Below are positions 18,165 through 27,202 of a DNA stretch of 64,000 bases, piece by piece (positions within the stretch are counted from its first letter, which is position 1; the number at the start of each line of letters is the position of its first letter). The notes beneath the pieces were generated by a model. It was not told the DNA's origin, did no database searches, and was given only the letters and a program-made list of their open reading frames with translations. The DNA is from Oceanisphaera profunda (GTDB taxonomy: Bacteria > Pseudomonadota > Gammaproteobacteria > Enterobacterales > Aeromonadaceae), in NCBI RefSeq assembly GCF_002157895.1, contig NZ_CP021377.1:124001-188000 (forward strand), read 5' to 3'. The translations under genes were made by a program, and so were the position numbers.

Positions 18165-18671
18165 TTAAAATTCACTCAGCATGCTTTCTTCATAATCGGC
18201 AATATCAAGGGTGACATTAAACTTTTCCGCCAGTACATCCAGCTCTGCTTGTTTAACGGCCAGCTCGTCCATAATAATAATATTATCGTCCAACAACCAC
18301 AGCTGGCGTGAGCCCGCATAACTAAATTGCAGTGCCTGCAGGGCATTAATATTGCCTAATTTGGCGGCTGCTTCTATTTTGCGCATTTTGCGGGTGATTT
18401 TATTAAGTGAACGCTTTAGCTCCCACACATACAAAACTTCCGTAAGATAACTATGATGGCGATAATGGCTTAAGCCCATACCCACGATGGCGGCAGCCAC
18501 TAATACACCCAGCGCATTCCAGTGAAAATGACTGCCGCTCGGGTCTGGAAACAAGGCAATTAGTAGCTGAGAAAAGAGCAAGCTCAAGGCCGCTAACGCC
18601 AAGCCGCTGCCTATGAATACGTGATTTAAACGACGACGGTAACGAACTTTATCAATATCTGTAAGTGTCAT
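18165..18671 (-). CDS. DUF3087 family membrane protein
   Basis: A 168-residue protein starting MTLTDIDKVRYRRRLNHVFI, with two hydrophobic segments (about 20-45 and 55-78) and a helical cytosolic C-terminus containing the conserved LQALQFSYAGSRQLWLLDDN region. This is the DUF3087 pattern; function is unknown. The ATG at 18671 is preferred because family members begin with this charged segment; an in-frame ATG at 18728 would add 19 residues that overlap the divergent gene. It is followed by the DUF3565 gene and may be cotranscribed. Confidence 0.78.
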   Translation of the reverse strand: MTLTDIDKVRYRRRLNHVFIGSGLALAALSLLFSQLLIALFPDPSGSHFHWNALGVLVAAAIVGMGLSHYRHHSYLTEVLYVWELKRSLNKITRKMRKIEAAAKLGNINALQALQFSYAGSRQLWLLDDNIIIMDELAVKQAELDVLAEKFNVTLDIADYEESMLSEF

Positions 18672-18761
18672 AAGGTGCTTATTATCAATAAAATAGGCGT
18701 CATTGTACCCCAATGGCTTAACATCCACTATGGGATCCGCCTATCTTGCTGCGAGCACGCT

Positions 18762-19295
18762 ATGCCTTTAAAAGAAGTGATGTTAGAAGAAACAAACTCA
18801 GAGAGATCGCCTGTAGAGAAAGTCGCGCTATTTGTCGACGTACAAAATGTCTATTACACCTGCCGTCAATCCTTTGGCCAACAGTTTGATTACACCGCTT
18901 TTTGGTCACAGGTCACCGCTCAGCGCCAGGTAGTGGCAGCTTATGCCTATGCCATTGATCGCGGGGATGAAAAACAGCGTCAATTTCAGTATCGGTTACA
19001 AAGATTAGGTTTCACGCTGAGGCTGAAACCCTTTATTCAGCGCATTGATGGTACGGCAAAAGGCGATTGGGATGTGGGCATTACCATCGATATGCTGGAG
19101 TACGCTCACCTTGCTGACACCTTAGTGCTGGTATCCGGTGATGGTGACTTTGCGATACTGGCAGCACGATTGCGCCAGCATTATGGCAAGCGCGTGGAAG
19201 TCTATGGCGCGCCCGCACTCACGGCGAAAGCCTTGATGGATGCCGCCGATTGCTTTATTCCCATTGATGGGTCGCTGTTACTGGCGTCCAGATAG
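18762..19295 (+). CDS. NYN domain (LabA/DUF88-like) PIN-fold protein
   Basis: A 177-residue protein of the NYN subset of PIN-like nucleases. Visible acidic positions are ALFVDVQNVYY near the start, the GDWDVGITIDML stretch and LVSGDGDFAIL, which together make the metal-binding site of this fold. Relatives act on RNA, although the target here is unknown. The start is uncertain: 18762 and 18780 are both ATG, neither with a strong ribosome site. It is divergent from the DUF3087 gene and stands alone before a MITE. Confidence 0.82.
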   Translation: MPLKEVMLEETNSERSPVEKVALFVDVQNVYYTCRQSFGQQFDYTAFWSQVTAQRQVVAAYAYAIDRGDEKQRQFQYRLQRLGFTLRLKPFIQRIDGTAKGDWDVGITIDMLEYAHLADTLVLVSGDGDFAILAARLRQHYGKRVEVYGAPALTAKALMDAADCFIPIDGSLLLASR

Positions 19296-19338
19296 ATAAT
19301 ACGGCCTAACCGACTGAGGTTGCGTGCTTTTTATACTA

Positions 19339-19531
19339 GGGCCTGTTGACCTTTTGAGATGATTTTTGCAGCAGTTTGTGGCGTTTTTATACAAGGCAGC
19401 GCTTATGCGATGTAGTTATTCTCCATAAATAAGCGCTAACGCAGTAGAAAGCTTCCACAAGCGCTGCCCTACGGATTCAGCTAAACGCGTTTGACTCGAA
19501 CAAAATTTAACCGCGAAAGGTCAACAGACCC
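19339..19531. mobile_element. MITE copy 1, 193 bp, flanked by TA
   Basis: The ends are GGGCCTGTTGACCTTTTGAG and, on the complement of the other end, GGGTCTGTTGACCTTTCGCG. These make imperfect terminal inverted repeats of about 16 bp. TA dinucleotides flank both sides (19337-19338 and 19532-19533). There is no coding capacity. The inverse orientation matches 54437-54701 over almost all its length, except for about 75 bp present only there. A TA duplication fits mobilisation by IS5/IS427-like or IS630-like transposases; which one is inference. Confidence 0.85.
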
Positions 19532-19767
19532 TAAGGCTTTAAGACCATTTCGCAACGACTCTTTACGGCGAGAGCACGGAAGAACGTGGAAAATTAGTGA
19601 GCAAATCTAAAAGTGACTATTAATGGTAAGAGCCAACATCGACCTCGTCAGAAAGCGATTCCTAACCATTAAATATTTTTAGCCCTGTCATTCGTCGCTC
19701 TTACCCCATCTTAATTTTTCCGTGGCAAAAGCTAGTATTGCTCTTTGCTTGGACCACAGGCACAAAA

Positions 19768-19787
19768 AAACCGCCCGCAGGCGGTTT
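19768..19787. terminator. Terminator after rplY
   Basis: AAACCGCC/GGCGGTTT stem with A-run and T-run on either side, so it works in both directions. It lies 19 bp after the rplY stop. Confidence 0.9.
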
Positions 19788-19805
19788 TTTTAGTTTCATT
19801 CGCAA

Positions 19806-20093
19806 TTAAGCGCGGATGAAATCTAAGTGAGCCAATTTAGGCTTGAAGGGATGACGCTGTACGTCTTTAACCTTCACGTTCACTTCTTTGCCGTCAATAA
19901 CCAAAGTCAGCACTTCGCTGTAAAATGCATCATCGGCTTGAGCGATGATTAATTTTTTATGGTCCAGAGCAATGGCAACTGGCTCTTGGCCTGCGCCGTA
20001 TACGATAGCAGGAGTTTTGTCTTCATGACGCAGGCGGCGGCTCGCACCTTTCCCCAGGTCTGAACGAACTTCTGCTTGAAATGTGAATGACAT
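19806..20093 (-). CDS. rplY: 50S ribosomal protein L25
   Basis: The 95-residue single-domain L25 binds 5S rRNA in the central protuberance of the large subunit. The short form matches E. coli RplY (94 residues); the CTC-type C-terminal extension is absent. Motifs include [22 protein letters not shown] and the C-terminal [13 protein letters not shown] plausible promoter on the minus strand is TTGTGG, a 16-bp spacer and TTATCA upstream of position 20160. AGAGAG precedes the ATG. It is monocistronic. Confidence 0.96.
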   Translation of the reverse strand: MSFTFQAEVRSDLGKGASRRLRHEDKTPAIVYGAGQEPVAIALDHKKLIIAQADDAFYSEVLTLVIDGKEVNVKVKDVQRHPFKPKLAHLDFIRA

Positions 20094-20570
20094 AATTTTC
20101 TCTCTATAAGGTTAGTGGCAAACATTGCGACCGATATTCGCCTGTAAAATGCGCGCGGATGATAACACGCCCCCCACAACGCCACAACATAAAGTCCGTC
20201 TGCGGCTTACTAAACACAGTGCTACCTTGTTTGATAAGGTGCCAGTGTTTGGTAGATAACAGTCTCATAGGTACAGAACATGAGCCACGGTTTGGTGCTA
20301 GTTTTCCCTGTAGGGGCCCCTATTTTCGATAAAAAATATTCGGCCCGGTTTTATGTTGACCTTAAACCTTAAAACAACCCAACCCTCAACCGCCCCCAGT
20401 GCGTTGACCGACCAAAATGCATATCCACGCAGGATCATCGATGTGAGAGCAAACATTAAAACATTCTGCTGCGCAGAACCGGCGAACAAATTGCCGGCTA
20501 CAAAGACCGTCTTTTGTATTGCTCGGTGCTATATGTACCCCTCACTCCTCACGATTCACACCTCACACAC
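20094..20570. other. Intergenic region between hrpA and rplY
   Basis: The region contains the likely rplY promoter, an imperfect hairpin at 20212-20250 (AAACACAGTG to CCAGTGTTT), TGTAGGGGCCCC at 20309-20320 (its complement occurs at 36360-36370), a lone TTTGGTGCT near 20291, and a decayed heptamer tract at 20537-20578 (CCTCAC, CACACC, CACACAC units). No gene is supported. Confidence 0.6.
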
Positions 20571-23500
20571 TCACAACCCATTAATCTGCTGCAGGATACG
20601 CTTCTCTGAAATCGGATAAGCGGTACCTAAGGTTTGGGCGAACAGCGACACGCGTAGCTCTTCAATCATCCAGCGAATAGCGACCACCTCAGGTAACAAC
20701 GGCTTACCTTTAGGCTGCTTGTTTAATAACGCCTGGTAAGCCTGTTGTACTTGGCTAATTTTGAGTAATTGCAGTCGATCCCGCTGGGGGTCTATCGGCA
20801 ACTTATCTAAGCGCCGTGCCAACGCTTCTAAATAACGATTTAAGTCAGCTAAGCGCTCGCCACCGGTAGCGGTGACGAAGCCTTTAAAGATCAAGCCGTT
20901 GAGTTGCGCCTGAATATCAGCCATGGCCATGGCTTGGGATAAATCAATTTTACCTTTAAGGCGTTTTTTCACTTCATGAGCGCGGCTTAAGACTTCTTCC
21001 ACTTTTAAGGCTATCGCCGCCACTGCCGGATTCAGCTCGCCCCCTATCTTATCTTTAAGCACCTCAAACTCGGCTGGGCTCCAAGCCGGCGCTTGATAGC
21101 GACGCATCAGCTCTTCAACACCCGCACGAATGCAGTCGTCCACTAAATCTAATACCCGACCATACGGATTAAAATACAGCCCGAGCTTAGCTTTATTGGG
21201 TAGCTTTTCATGCAGGTATTTTATGGGTGACGGCAACTGCAGCAGCAATAAGCGGCTCTGGCCCTGCCACATGGTTTGCGCTTGGCTGACTTCATCTTCA
21301 CACAAGGTGAGTGCTACGCTATCACCGTTATCCGCCAGTGCCGGATAGGCTTTTACCGCAAAGCCGGCCCGCTTAGCCTCATAGGTTTTCGGGATCGCCC
21401 GCTCAGGGAATTGGCGAAGATCGGCTTGCTCAAAGCGTTCGTCATCCACCGCTTGGGTGAGTGCGGTTTGTACTTGGCCTTGTAAGGACAATTTAATGGC
21501 GTCTAAATCGCGCCCAGACGCTAACACGTCACCTTTGGCATCCAAGATAGAAAAACGCATCCGCAAATGCGTTGCCAAGGCCGACCAATCCCATTGCTCG
21601 CGCGGCACCGTGACGCCCGTCATACGGCGTAAGTGCTTTTCCACTTGATCCAGCAGCTCGCCCTCTTGGGCTGGCATGGCCGCTAACAGCGCGTCGGCAT
21701 AGTTGGGGGCGGGGACAAAGTGCTTGCGCATCGGCTTTGGCAAAGACTTAATTAATCCTATGAGTAACTCACGGCGTAAGCCCGGCACTTGCCATGCAAA
21801 CGGCTCGCTGCTTACTTGGTTTAATAACGGTAAGGGGATCTGTGCCGTGACCCCGTCTTCTTCAAGACCCGGTTCAAATTGATAATCCAGCGTCAGCGTC
21901 ACACCCTTTTGGCGCCACACATCCGGATAATCACTGGCCGCTATCTGCTCGGCGCTGTCGTTGAGTAGCATCTCTTCAGTGAAATGCAGCAATTCTGGCT
22001 GAACTTTTTGCAGCGGCTGCCACCATTTATCAAAATGGCGAATGGAGACCACGTCAGCGGGCAGCTTTTGGTCGTAGAAATGAAACAGGGTTTCATCATC
22101 AATTACCACATCACGGCGACGAGACTTGTGCTCTAGGGTTTCCACTTGATCGAGCAGCGCTTGGTTATGATGGAAAAATTCATGACGGGTTTGCAGCTCG
22201 CCTTCCACCAAGGCATGGCGAATAAATAGCTCTCGGCATAATGCCGGATCCACTTGGCTGTAATTGACGCGGCGACGCACCACCACCGGCAGACCAAACA
22301 GGCTTTGACTTAAAAAGCCCATTACCGCGCCCTGCTTCTTCGACCAGTAAGGCTCGCTATAGCTGGACTTAAGCAGGTGTTCGGCTTGGCGCTCTAGCCA
22401 CTGGGGTTCAATTTTTGCGGCAGTGCGGCCATACAAACGGTGGGTTTCGGTGAGCTCCGCCACCATTAACCAGCGCGGCGGCTTTTTCGCTAGCTTGGAG
22501 TTTGGCGCCAAGATAAAGCGCGCATTACGCGCCCCCAGCAATTCTCTTTTATCGCCGTCGCGCATGCCGATTTGACTGAGCATGCCGCTCAGCAAGGCTT
22601 GGTGCAGACTGTCGCCTTTGGCGGGCTCACTATTGAGCGCAAAGCCCAGCTCGCGCACCACTAATCGCAACTGACTGTAAATATCTTGCCACTCGCGCAG
22701 TCGCAGGTAGTTTAAAAACTCCTTCTGACAAAGCTTTCGAAACTGGTTATTGCTGAGCGCTTTTTGCTGCTCTTTTAAATACTGCCACAGATTAATGTAA
22801 GCCATAAAATCTGAGTCATCATCACTAAAGCGATTGTGCTGCTCGGCGGCGGCTTGTTGCTTGTCTTGGGGGCGCTCACGGGGGTCTTGAATACTGAGGG
22901 CCGCCACAATCACCATCACCTCGGTCACGCAGCCATAATCCCGGGCTGCCAACACCATGCGCGCCAATCTGGGATCAACGGGCAAGCGCGCTAAGTCGCG
23001 TCCTAACGGGGTAAGCGTTAAGTCCGCCTTATCGGGCACCACAGCACCCAGCTCTTCTAATAGTCGAATGCCATCATTGATGTATTTGCGATCTGGCGCT
23101 TCCACAAAGGGGAAGGCGCCAATGTCGCCTAAGCCTAACGATAACATCTGCACAATTACCGAGGCTAAATTGGTGCGTAATATTTCAGGGTCGGTAAATT
23201 CAGGCCGATTATTAAAATCGTCCTCGGCATATAAACGAATACAAATGCCCGCTTCCACCCGGCCACAACGGCCCATGCGTTGATTGGCACTGGCTTGAGA
23301 GATAGGCTCAATCGGCAAGCGCTGCACTTTAGTGCGATAGGAATAACGGCTGATGCGTGCCGTACCCGGATCAATTACATAGCGAATACCCGGCACGGTG
23401 AGCGAGGTTTCGGCCACGTTAGTAGCCAACACGATGCGCCGCCCAGTGTGGGACTCAAAAATTTTATTCTGCTCGGCGTTGGATAACCGAGAGTACAAGG

Positions 23501-24467
23501 GCACCACTTCGGTGTGGCGTAGTTCTAATTTTTTAAGTGCTGCGGCGGTGTCGCGTATTTCTCGCTCACCGTTCATAAAGATCAAAATATCGCCATTGCC
23601 CGCTTGGCTAAGCTCAGCTACTGCATCAAAAATGCCTTGTTGCTGATCTCGGTCCTGATCGCCTTCCAATAGTGGCCGATAACGCAGCTCCACCGGATAA
23701 GTGCGCCCCGAGACGCTAATAATGGGCGCATCATTAAAATGCTGAGAAAAACGCTCCGGATCTATGGTGGCCGAAGTAATGATGACTTTCAGATCTGGGC
23801 GTTTAGGCAACAGTTGTTTGAGATAGCCCATGATGAAGTCGATATTCAAACTGCGCTCGTGGGCCTCATCAATAATGATGCAGTCATATTGGCGCAATTG
23901 GCGGTCTTGCTGAATTTCTGCCAACAACATGCCATCTGTCATCAACTTCACTTGGGTTTGGGCACTGATGCTGTCATTAAAACGGATTTTATAGCCTACC
24001 CGCTGGCCAATCTCTGTTTGCAGCTCTTGGGCGAGTCGCGCCGCCACACTGCGCGCCGCCAAACGCCGCGGCTGAGTATGGCCAATAGTGCCGTCTATGC
24101 CTAAGCCTAACTCCAAACACATCTTAGGGATCTGCGTGGTTTTACCCGAGCCTGTTTCACCGGCGATGATCACCACTTGATGCTCACTAATAGTACGTTT
24201 GATCAGCTCGCGTTGTTCGCTGACCGGTAATTGGGCCGGATAATGAATAGCTTGATTTAACAATGCCTGCCGGCGGGCGCGCTCATTAACCGAAGTGGCG
24301 ATATCGGCCGCCACTTTGCTTAGCGCATCGGCAAACTTGGCCGCCGGCAATTTTGCCAGCCCGCGTAATCGGCGCCCCAGCCGGCCGCGCTCCGCACCCC
24401 GACATTCTGTTAATTTTGCTTGCCACTGCTCCACCGACTGCGTCAACGCCCACCCCATCTTCACCAT
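20571..24467 (-). CDS. hrpA: ATP-dependent RNA helicase HrpA
   Basis: The 1298-residue DEAH-box helicase matches E. coli HrpA in length and layout. It resolves collided ribosomes by acting on mRNA. Motifs seen are GETGSGKTTQIP (Walker A, about residue 103), DEAHERS (about 199), SATIDPERF, and QRMGRCGRVEAG (motif VI). These are followed by the winged-helix/ratchet region and the long C-terminal HrpA-specific domain (DUF3418), ending in the helical tail. The start ATG at 24467 is used; a second ATG three codons later is possible. It stands alone on its strand. Confidence 0.96.
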   Translation of the reverse strand: MVKMGWALTQSVEQWQAKLTECRGAERGRLGRRLRGLAKLPAAKFADALSKVAADIATSVNERARRQALLNQAIHYPAQLPVSEQRELIKRTISEHQVVIIAGETGSGKTTQIPKMCLELGLGIDGTIGHTQPRRLAARSVAARLAQELQTEIGQRVGYKIRFNDSISAQTQVKLMTDGMLLAEIQQDRQLRQYDCIIIDEAHERSLNIDFIMGYLKQLLPKRPDLKVIITSATIDPERFSQHFNDAPIISVSGRTYPVELRYRPLLEGDQDRDQQQGIFDAVAELSQAGNGDILIFMNGEREIRDTAAALKKLELRHTEVVPLYSRLSNAEQNKIFESHTGRRIVLATNVAETSLTVPGIRYVIDPGTARISRYSYRTKVQRLPIEPISQASANQRMGRCGRVEAGICIRLYAEDDFNNRPEFTDPEILRTNLASVIVQMLSLGLGDIGAFPFVEAPDRKYINDGIRLLEELGAVVPDKADLTLTPLGRDLARLPVDPRLARMVLAARDYGCVTEVMVIVAALSIQDPRERPQDKQQAAAEQHNRFSDDDSDFMAYINLWQYLKEQQKALSNNQFRKLCQKEFLNYLRLREWQDIYSQLRLVVRELGFALNSEPAKGDSLHQALLSGMLSQIGMRDGDKRELLGARNARFILAPNSKLAKKPPRWLMVAELTETHRLYGRTAAKIEPQWLERQAEHLLKSSYSEPYWSKKQGAVMGFLSQSLFGLPVVVRRRVNYSQVDPALCRELFIRHALVEGELQTRHEFFHHNQALLDQVETLEHKSRRRDVVIDDETLFHFYDQKLPADVVSIRHFDKWWQPLQKVQPELLHFTEEMLLNDSAEQIAASDYPDVWRQKGVTLTLDYQFEPGLEEDGVTAQIPLPLLNQVSSEPFAWQVPGLRRELLIGLIKSLPKPMRKHFVPAPNYADALLAAMPAQEGELLDQVEKHLRRMTGVTVPREQWDWSALATHLRMRFSILDAKGDVLASGRDLDAIKLSLQGQVQTALTQAVDDERFEQADLRQFPERAIPKTYEAKRAGFAVKAYPALADNGDSVALTLCEDEVSQAQTMWQGQSRLLLLQLPSPIKYLHEKLPNKAKLGLYFNPYGRVLDLVDDCIRAGVEELMRRYQAPAWSPAEFEVLKDKIGGELNPAVAAIALKVEEVLSRAHEVKKRLKGKIDLSQAMAMADIQAQLNGLIFKGFVTATGGERLADLNRYLEALARRLDKLPIDPQRDRLQLLKISQVQQAYQALLNKQPKGKPLLPEVVAIRWMIEELRVSLFAQTLGTAYPISEKRILQQINGL

Positions 24468-24518
24468 TAAAACTGGCGCGCAGTGTAGCAGAAAAGCGCT
24501 ATTTTGGGATCCCTATCA

Positions 24519-24538
24519 CTAGGGTCAGTTGACCCTAG
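24519..24538. repeat. 20-bp perfect palindrome resembling fused MITE ends
   Basis: CTAGGGTCAGTTGACCCTAG is a perfect palindrome about 50 bp upstream of hrpA. Its GGGTCAGTTGACC differs by one base from the MITE end GGGTCTGTTGACC, and it is flanked by TA on both sides. It could be a solo end or excision remnant, or an operator for hrpA. Confidence 0.6.
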
Positions 24539-24976
24539 GGTCTGCCCCGCTTGGCTACCTCAGGGCTGACTGCAAGCTAAGGCCGCCAACACTAAACGGC
24601 GTTATTAAGCAAGCTCAAGACGAAGATTGAGCCAGCAGCAAGCTTGCCACACTTTGTCACTCCTAATGATACCCAGCGACAGTTGCTGTTCACTTTAACG
24701 ACAGAAAACCTGACTCAACAAACAAGTCTTGGTTGGACCATCGTTCAAAAGGAACAATTTCACTACCCAACCTAAAGCTAATACTTTCAACACCAAGTAA
24801 TTCCCCTGCACAGCAAATAAACATAAACCCTTGATTTAATAGCAGTATAAAACCAACACCCCGTTACAAACTGATATTTTAGTCATAGATAACCGCCAAC
24901 ACCGAAAGCATTACTTACTAAAATAGACCTTAGAGCGCACAAATCACCAATAATGCTCATAAATACAATTTACGGG
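24539..24976. other. Gene-free stretch upstream of the small transcript unit
   Basis: About 440 bp, AT-rich in its second half, with no open frame of interest and no clear repeat except the short motif CCGCCAACAC, present near 24582 and 24892. Nothing more is seen. Confidence 0.6.
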
Positions 24977-25005
24977 TTGAAAAGCCAACGAAACTGCCGT
25001 ATATT
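24977..25005 (+). promoter_or_regulatory. Sigma70-type promoter
   Basis: TTGAAA (24977-24982), an exact 17-bp spacer and TATATT (25000-25005). This predicts a start near 25012, about 28 nt before the 27-codon ORF. It is the cleanest promoter match read in the window by eye. Confidence 0.65.
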
Positions 25006-25039
25006 AGATTCACAGTCAATCAACGAGGAAGGTACAAAA

Positions 25040-25123
25040 ATGAAAGAGTTAGTTATCACCATCATTTTTACAGTCGGCGCTGCTTTAGTCGCTATTTCTG
25101 CCCCTTCCTTGGCACAGATGTAA
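25040..25123 (+). CDS. 27-residue hydrophobic small protein
   Basis: ATG at 25040 is preceded by GAGGAAGGT and opens a 27-codon ORF ending TAA. The peptide begins MKELVITIIFTVGAALVAIS and ends in an AxA-like APSLAQM. So it looks either like one membrane helix or like a bare signal peptide. It sits in a complete unit with a promoter at 24977-25005 and a perfect palindromic terminator at 25241-25266. No family is recognised. A type I toxin-like peptide, a membrane regulator or a dual-function small RNA are all possible. Confidence 0.55.
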   Translation: MKELVITIIFTVGAALVAISAPSLAQM

Positions 25124-25240
25124 AATGAGCCCGGGAAGAAAGAAACTGTAACAAGGTACTAAAAAGCAATAACGTAAGAGCAAAAACAATAATAAAAAAA
25201 TAACGATAAAAACTGTAAAGATAACACCCATCTTCACGAC

Positions 25241-25266
25241 AAAAAGGCACCCTAGGGTGCCTTTTT
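25241..25266. terminator. Perfect 26-bp palindromic terminator
   Basis: The arms AAAAAGGCACCCT and AGGGTGCCTTTTT are exact complements, followed by GTTTTG. It ends the small transcription unit on the plus strand and can also act on the minus strand for the lipoprotein gene. Confidence 0.88.
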
Positions 25267-25329
25267 GTTTTGTAAACCCGCGCAATGTTGGCGGAGTTAC
25301 CAGAGCACAGCCGTAAAGGCTGGCATTTA

Positions 25330-25803
25330 TTAGTTAGGGGCGACGCTCAAATTACTGCCTGAGCCAACCAGTCGTACCCGCTGGCCCGGTTGCCAAGTAC
25401 GATCCGCCTTTTGCACCACTATCAGGTTTTCACCACTGTCGGTGCGCACTTCCAGCTCTACCGCTTTAACTTGGCTTAACTTGTCTTCAGCGCGCGAACC
25501 CACCATGGTGCCAGCCAGTGCACCCACGGCGGTGGCTAAGACTTGGCCGGTGCCACCACCTACTTGATGACCCAAAATGCCACCTATGGCACCGCCACCC
25601 AAGGTACCTATCACGTTAGGATTTTCATCACCCGCTTGAATTAATACCGGGCGTACCGAGGTTACCGTGGCGTAAGTCACAGTTTGCGCTTGTTTGGCGG
25701 CACGGCTGCCATACACATCACCCGAGTACACATCTGGGTTAGCACAACCGGCGAGCCCCAAGGCTGCAGCTAAGGCTATCGCTGAGTAAGTATTACGTTT
25801 CAT
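25330..25803 (-). CDS. Glycine-zipper 2TM outer-membrane lipoprotein (SlyB-like)
   Basis: The 157-residue precursor starts MKRNTYSAIALAAALGLAGC, a lipoprotein signal with lipobox LAGC. The central part has a glycine-zipper 2TM hairpin (GTLGGGAIGGILGHQVGGGTG, of which GGGAIGGILG is the core). A C-terminal beta domain follows (VELEVRTDSGENLIVVQKAD). This is the SlyB/PcpY pattern, associated with outer-membrane stability. ATG at 25803 has GGAGGG 8 nt upstream; longer starts are unlikely. Confidence 0.88.
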   Translation of the reverse strand: MKRNTYSAIALAAALGLAGCANPDVYSGDVYGSRAAKQAQTVTYATVTSVRPVLIQAGDENPNVIGTLGGGAIGGILGHQVGGGTGQVLATAVGALAGTMVGSRAEDKLSQVKAVELEVRTDSGENLIVVQKADRTWQPGQRVRLVGSGSNLSVAPN

Positions 25804-25881
25804 ACTAGACCCTCCAAAGAGGTGAAGTGAGTGAGCAATAAGTAAGCCATTATATCTCACATATAGACCACAAACAAAAAT

Positions 25882-25910
25882 GAACACAGTGAGCCTAGCT
25901 CACTGTGTTC
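25882..25910 (-). terminator. Terminator after the MFS gene
   Basis: GAACACAGTGAG/CTCACTGTGTTC forms a 12-bp stem with a 5-nt loop. Read on the minus strand it is followed by ATTTTTGTTT. Confidence 0.8.
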
Positions 25911-25948
25911 ATTGAATATCATGTCTGTGAAGACCGCTGAAGATTAAC

Positions 25949-27085
25949 TTAAATAGTCGTGCCCACTGGCTTGTCGGCTAACAGACGCATCATCAGCAAC
26001 CAGAGTGCCCAGCCGCTGACCAGCAAAATTACAAATAAGAATAAGCCTGACTGAAACTTTTCTAACATCATGCCCGCAATCATAGGGCCAGTAAGCGAGC
26101 CGATGCTGTAAGTAAACATTAGCTTTTGCGCCATTTTTACCAGCGCCCGGCCCTGCATCTTGCCGCAAGCATAGGACATAGTGGTCGGATACAACGTAAA
26201 GCCGCCTGCACCCAATAAAGCAAAGGCCAGCAAGAGCGCGCCTTTGCCGTCAAATTCCCATAACACCACGCAGCCCACGGCTATCATGGCAGTTTGTACC
26301 GCCATCATGCTACGTTTGCCGAATTGGTCGGCCAACCGGCCATTGGGTAATTGAAACGCCATGCCGCACAAAATAAGCCACGCCATATACAGGCCGACTT
26401 CGTCGCCTAATGCTAATTGCTCTAACTGAATGGGCATTAATGAAGAGAGGGTGCCGAGCAGCATGCCCGCCACTAAACACCCCACCAAGCCTAAAGCGCG
26501 TTCAGCTCTGGGTGGCTTGCTGGCCGCGGGTTCACCTGCGGTCTGTACTTCAAGGTCGGGTTGTTTGGCCCAGCGCAATGGCACTATAGAGAGCAAACAT
26601 AAACCGGTCGCGATAAAAAAGCCCGTGGAACCAGAAGTGGGGATCCAGTCGATAAACAGCTGGCTAATGCCATAGCTAAAGTAATAAATCAGCATATAGC
26701 GCGCCATGGCCGCAGAGCGTTTGTGCAGTGGCGATACGCCCAACACCCAGCTTTCTACCGCTACAAAACCAATGGCCGCCGCCATGCCCGCCAGCACACG
26801 CAACACTAACCATAACGGCAGTAAGGCAGTCCAAGTTAAGGCCAGCGCCGCCAGTGCTAACACCAAACAGCACACCACTAGTGCACGCACATGACCGAGG
26901 CGCTGAATAAAATGATCGGCGAAAAAACTGGCACCCAGCATACCTAAATAAAAGGCCGAGCCGACTAAACCAATTTGCGCCGCGGGCGCGCCTTGCGCAC
27001 TCAAATACACCGCCACTAAGGTCAGCAAAAATGCGTTGCCTAAGGTGAGCAAGATCAGATGTAAATAAAGGGGTATTAATCGCAT
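25949..27085 (-). CDS. MFS transporter, YcaD-like
   Basis: A 378-residue inner-membrane protein with about twelve hydrophobic helices and the MFS loop motif between helices 2 and 3 (ADHFIQRLGHVRA). It also has GRLADQFGKRSM in the second half, which repeats the same motif. It resembles the E. coli YcaD group, whose substrate is unknown. It stands between a lipoprotein gene and a membrane protein gene, with its own hairpin terminator. Confidence 0.85.
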   Translation of the reverse strand: MRLIPLYLHLILLTLGNAFLLTLVAVYLSAQGAPAAQIGLVGSAFYLGMLGASFFADHFIQRLGHVRALVVCCLVLALAALALTWTALLPLWLVLRVLAGMAAAIGFVAVESWVLGVSPLHKRSAAMARYMLIYYFSYGISQLFIDWIPTSGSTGFFIATGLCLLSIVPLRWAKQPDLEVQTAGEPAASKPPRAERALGLVGCLVAGMLLGTLSSLMPIQLEQLALGDEVGLYMAWLILCGMAFQLPNGRLADQFGKRSMMAVQTAMIAVGCVVLWEFDGKGALLLAFALLGAGGFTLYPTTMSYACGKMQGRALVKMAQKLMFTYSIGSLTGPMIAGMMLEKFQSGLFLFVILLVSGWALWLLMMRLLADKPVGTTI

Positions 27086-27202
27086 GACGCCTCCGGATTT
27101 GAGGCGCGCATGTTAAGAGTCTTACCACCTGAGTACAACGAGAGAAATTAGCTCAGATGACAAATTTTTTTGCTGTTTAAAAAATGTTACTTATCGTGAG
27201 CG

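Larger units (their letters stand above)
19296..19805. other. Gene-free region with MITE and CACGGAAGAAC-type tract
   Basis: It holds the MITE at 19339-19531, then about 200 bp with CACGGAAGAACGTGG near 19570 and TTTTTCCGTGGCAAAAG near 19716, in inverted arrangement, and the rplY terminator. No gene is seen. Confidence 0.65.

Noticed and set aside
25085-25285. Reverse-strand 66-codon frame over the small transcript unit
   Set aside because: No ribosome site; it runs through the terminator palindrome. The plus-strand unit has promoter, SD and terminator.
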